DNA from: Flavobacteriales bacterium UBA1937
GTDB lineage: Bacteria > Bacteroidota > Bacteroidia > Flavobacteriales > Weeksellaceae
Length of the DNA: 17,362 nt
Direction of reading: 5' to 3'
NCBI GenBank assembly: GCA_002337005.1
Contig: DDFD01000063.1
Coordinates: 1 to 17,362, forward strand
Of the stretch, positions 15,531 through 17,362 are shown one piece after another; position 1 is the stretch's first letter; each line of letters opens with the position of its first letter. A program made the position numbers and the translations under genes. Below the pieces are notes generated by a model. It was not told the DNA's origin. It worked only from the letters and a program-made list of their open reading frames with translations, and did not search any database.

Positions 15531-17362
15531 TGAGAAAAATATCTCTTCTTTATTTGTTGTTTTTTACTTTTGAAATATTATTATCTCAAACAAACACTCA
15601 ATATCAGACTCCTAATATGCCTACTTCTCCTGAAGTAGCCAAATTTGCACAATATGGAAACATACCAGTCAATAATTTCAGTGGTAATGTATCTCCATCA
15701 ATATCTATCTATACAATTAAAGAAGGAGGTATAGAAATACCAATTAATTTGACATATACGAGTTCTGGAATAAGAGTTAGTGATCAAGCAACTTGGGTAG
15801 GGTTAGGATGGGAGTTGAGACCAGAAGGTATTATAACTCAAGAGGTTCGAGGAAGAAATGATGAATATGGGATGCTTAATAATATATCCACTCCTGAATA
15901 CCAAACGCTTTATGATAGGTTAAAAGTAATTGCCCCTCTGGGGATGCAAAAAGTAGAAAATCAAATAGGATTAAAAACTATACAAGCAAAATGTAGTTTA
16001 GGAAATGGACAAATAGGAGAATGTCTTTATGATGATCCAAGTTATCAACTTCCTGAGGATGCAGAGTCTGTATTACTAAGACTAGAAGAAGGGCATGGAC
16101 AACCAGATATTTTTCAATTCTCATTTTTGGGACATGAAGGAGAATTTTATATTAATCCTAATACGAATGAACTGGTAATGCTAAATAGTAATGAAGAAAT
16201 AAAATGGGAGCAAATAACAGGTCCGTATCGCTATAGGGCAACAACAAATGATGGAATAAAATATTATTTTGATGATAAAGAGGTAATTCATTATAATGGA
16301 AATTATTCACAAGCTCAATTTGATAATTTTACTTATAAACTTTCAAAAATTAGGTTAATAAATGGTAAGGAGATTTTTTTCGATTATATTGATGGAGAAT
16401 ATTTCAATATCTACTATACTCAAAATAATAATTATGAATCTAATCTTAGCGAACATGACATCTTAGGATTAATAGATTATTTTTATAACCCTCCTTTATC
16501 ACAAGACTATCGAAGTGATACTAAAATTTTAAAACGAATAAGAACAGATAATGTAACTGTAGAATTCAACTTAGAGGATAGAGAAGATATATATCCAACT
16601 AATAAACCTTTAAAAAGAATTAGTTCAATTGATATTATATCAACATTAAGTGGAAAAAAAATTAAGTCACATGTTTTTAACTATGATTATTTTCCTTATA
16701 GTGAAGACGGGTTTCCAAAAGGAAATTTGCCATCAAGTGTTATAGATAATAAGAATGCATTTGGAAAGAGATTAAAATTAAATAAAATATCTGAAGTTTT
16801 TTATCATAGTGATGGGACGATTGACTCTGGTAAGACCCAGATTCATAGTTTTGATTATAATACAACTTATAAACTTCCATCAAAATTATCATTCTCAAAA
16901 GATTTTTGGGGATTTTATAATGGATCATCCGGTAAATCACTAACACCAGCAATGGATTATTTTATAAACTTAGGATATAATAATGGTAAACCATTAATTT
17001 CTTCCTACAAAGAAAATGAAAATAATAAGTTCGCAAATAATCTGTATAATGATACATATATGTTAAACAAAATTACTTATCCTACAAAAGGATATACAAC
17101 ATTTAAATATGAATCTAATACATTTTCAAATTTTTATGTTCCTACTATGCAAGAAGAAAGTAGCCTATCAAAAATTATTTATTTGAATAATAATGGATAT
17201 GCTGGCTCTCAAAGCCCTAACCCAATATATAATTTTAATGTAGGTTTCGGACTAAATGTGAAATTTTCAAATGAAATTTTTAGAGGTATCCCTAACTCTC
17301 CTATGCAGACACAAGCATATACATACAATCAAATGTTAGATGCTGGTGCAAGTATTAAATTA
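15527..17362 (+). CDS. N-terminal part of a secreted RHS/YD-type protein, cut by the window edge
   Basis: The frame is open for 612 codons to the last base. The start is ATGATG at 15527-15532, overlapping the upstream TGA; either ATG is possible. A signal peptide (R-K-I-S-L-L-Y-L-L-F-F-T-F-E-I-L-L-S-Q) leads into P-T-S-P-E-V-A-K-F-A-Q-Y-G-N-I-P-V-N-N-F-S, then I-P-I-N-L-T-Y-T-S-S-G-I-R-V and W-V-G-L-G-W-E-L. This beginning is typical of very long flavobacterial RHS-repeat proteins, whose variable C-terminus may be a toxin. The body is beta-rich with many N/Y/D residues and is more AT-rich than the upstream gene. The RHS core and C-terminus lie outside the window, so toxin identity and any immunity gene cannot be judged. 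Confidence 0.8.
   Translation, partial: MMRKISLLYLLFFTFEILLSQTNTQYQTPNMPTSPEVAKFAQYGNIPVNNFSGNVSPSISIYTIKEGGIEIPINLTYTSSGIRVSDQATWVGLGWELRPEGIITQEVRGRNDEYGMLNNISTPEYQTLYDRLKVIAPLGMQKVENQIGLKTIQAKCSLGNGQIGECLYDDPSYQLPEDAESVLLRLEEGHGQPDIFQFSFLGHEGEFYINPNTNELVMLNSNEEIKWEQITGPYRYRATTNDGIKYYFDDKEVIHYNGNYSQAQFDNFTYKLSKIRLINGKEIFFDYIDGEYFNIYYTQNNNYESNLSEHDILGLIDYFYNPPLSQDYRSDTKILKRIRTDNVTVEFNLEDREDIYPTNKPLKRISSIDIISTLSGKKIKSHVFNYDYFPYSEDGFPKGNLPSSVIDNKNAFGKRLKLNKISEVFYHSDGTIDSGKTQIHSFDYNTTYKLPSKLSFSKDFWGFYNGSSGKSLTPAMDYFINLGYNNGKPLISSYKENENNKFANNLYNDTYMLNKITYPTKGYTTFKYESNTFSNFYVPTMQEESSLSKIIYLNNNGYAGSQSPNPIYNFNVGFGLNVKFSNEIFRGIPNSPMQTQAYTYNQMLDAGASIKL

Overview
The window looks like chromosome of an AT-rich flavobacterium (Bacteroidota), most likely a Weeksellaceae relative of Chryseobacterium or Elizabethkingia. 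The basis is the gene content: a SusC/SusD pair, a secreted protein with a type IX secretion (T9SS) C-terminal domain, a Bacteroidota-type tyrosine recombinase and a possible TAnnTTTG promoter box. This placement is by family recognition, not by a marker gene.

Layout. (1) 1-1909: a tyrosine recombinase (253-1470, +), then the N-terminally broken remnant of a small cysteine-containing protein resembling DUF6520, ending at a strong shared hairpin terminator. (2) 1910-8853, minus strand: a peptide/nutrient uptake operon in the order susC, susD, S9 prolyl-oligopeptidase-like peptidase. susC is interrupted by one in-frame amber codon (8530-8532) where the family normally has Glu (D-E-V-V), so the signal peptide and N-terminal domain are cut from the plug and barrel. 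(3) 8854-9546: a gene-free stretch of hairpins, including a rod-like element (9261-9330) whose 3' arm can alternatively form a terminator, and palindromes just upstream of a small helix-turn-helix gene (9547-9804, +). (4) 9947-12983: a defence-like island on the minus strand. It holds a translationally coupled pair, a TIR domain fused to an Mrr-like PD-(D/E)XK nuclease domain plus a separate 185-aa PD-(D/E)XK protein, and a 303-aa protein with a HEPN-like R-N-x3-H motif. The latter gene lies between two ~317-bp direct repeats, each carrying an attC-like imperfect palindrome, a minus-strand terminator and a 27-bp hairpin motif. A third copy of the 27-bp motif lies past the 3' end of the TIR operon, so the region looks modular. 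(5) 12984-13796: a frameshifted small gene and a small membrane-protein ORF. (6) 13797-17362, +: a secreted seven-repeat (propeller-like) protein with a T9SS sorting domain, overlapping by a few bases the start of a long RHS/YD-type secreted protein that runs off the window.

The best candidate for something undescribed is region 4: the TIR-Mrr fusion with its coupled second nuclease, and the repeat-bounded cassette next to it. The susC amber codon and the switch-like hairpin at 9261-9347 are the next most useful leads. All functional statements are from reading motifs by eye; no database search or folding program was run.
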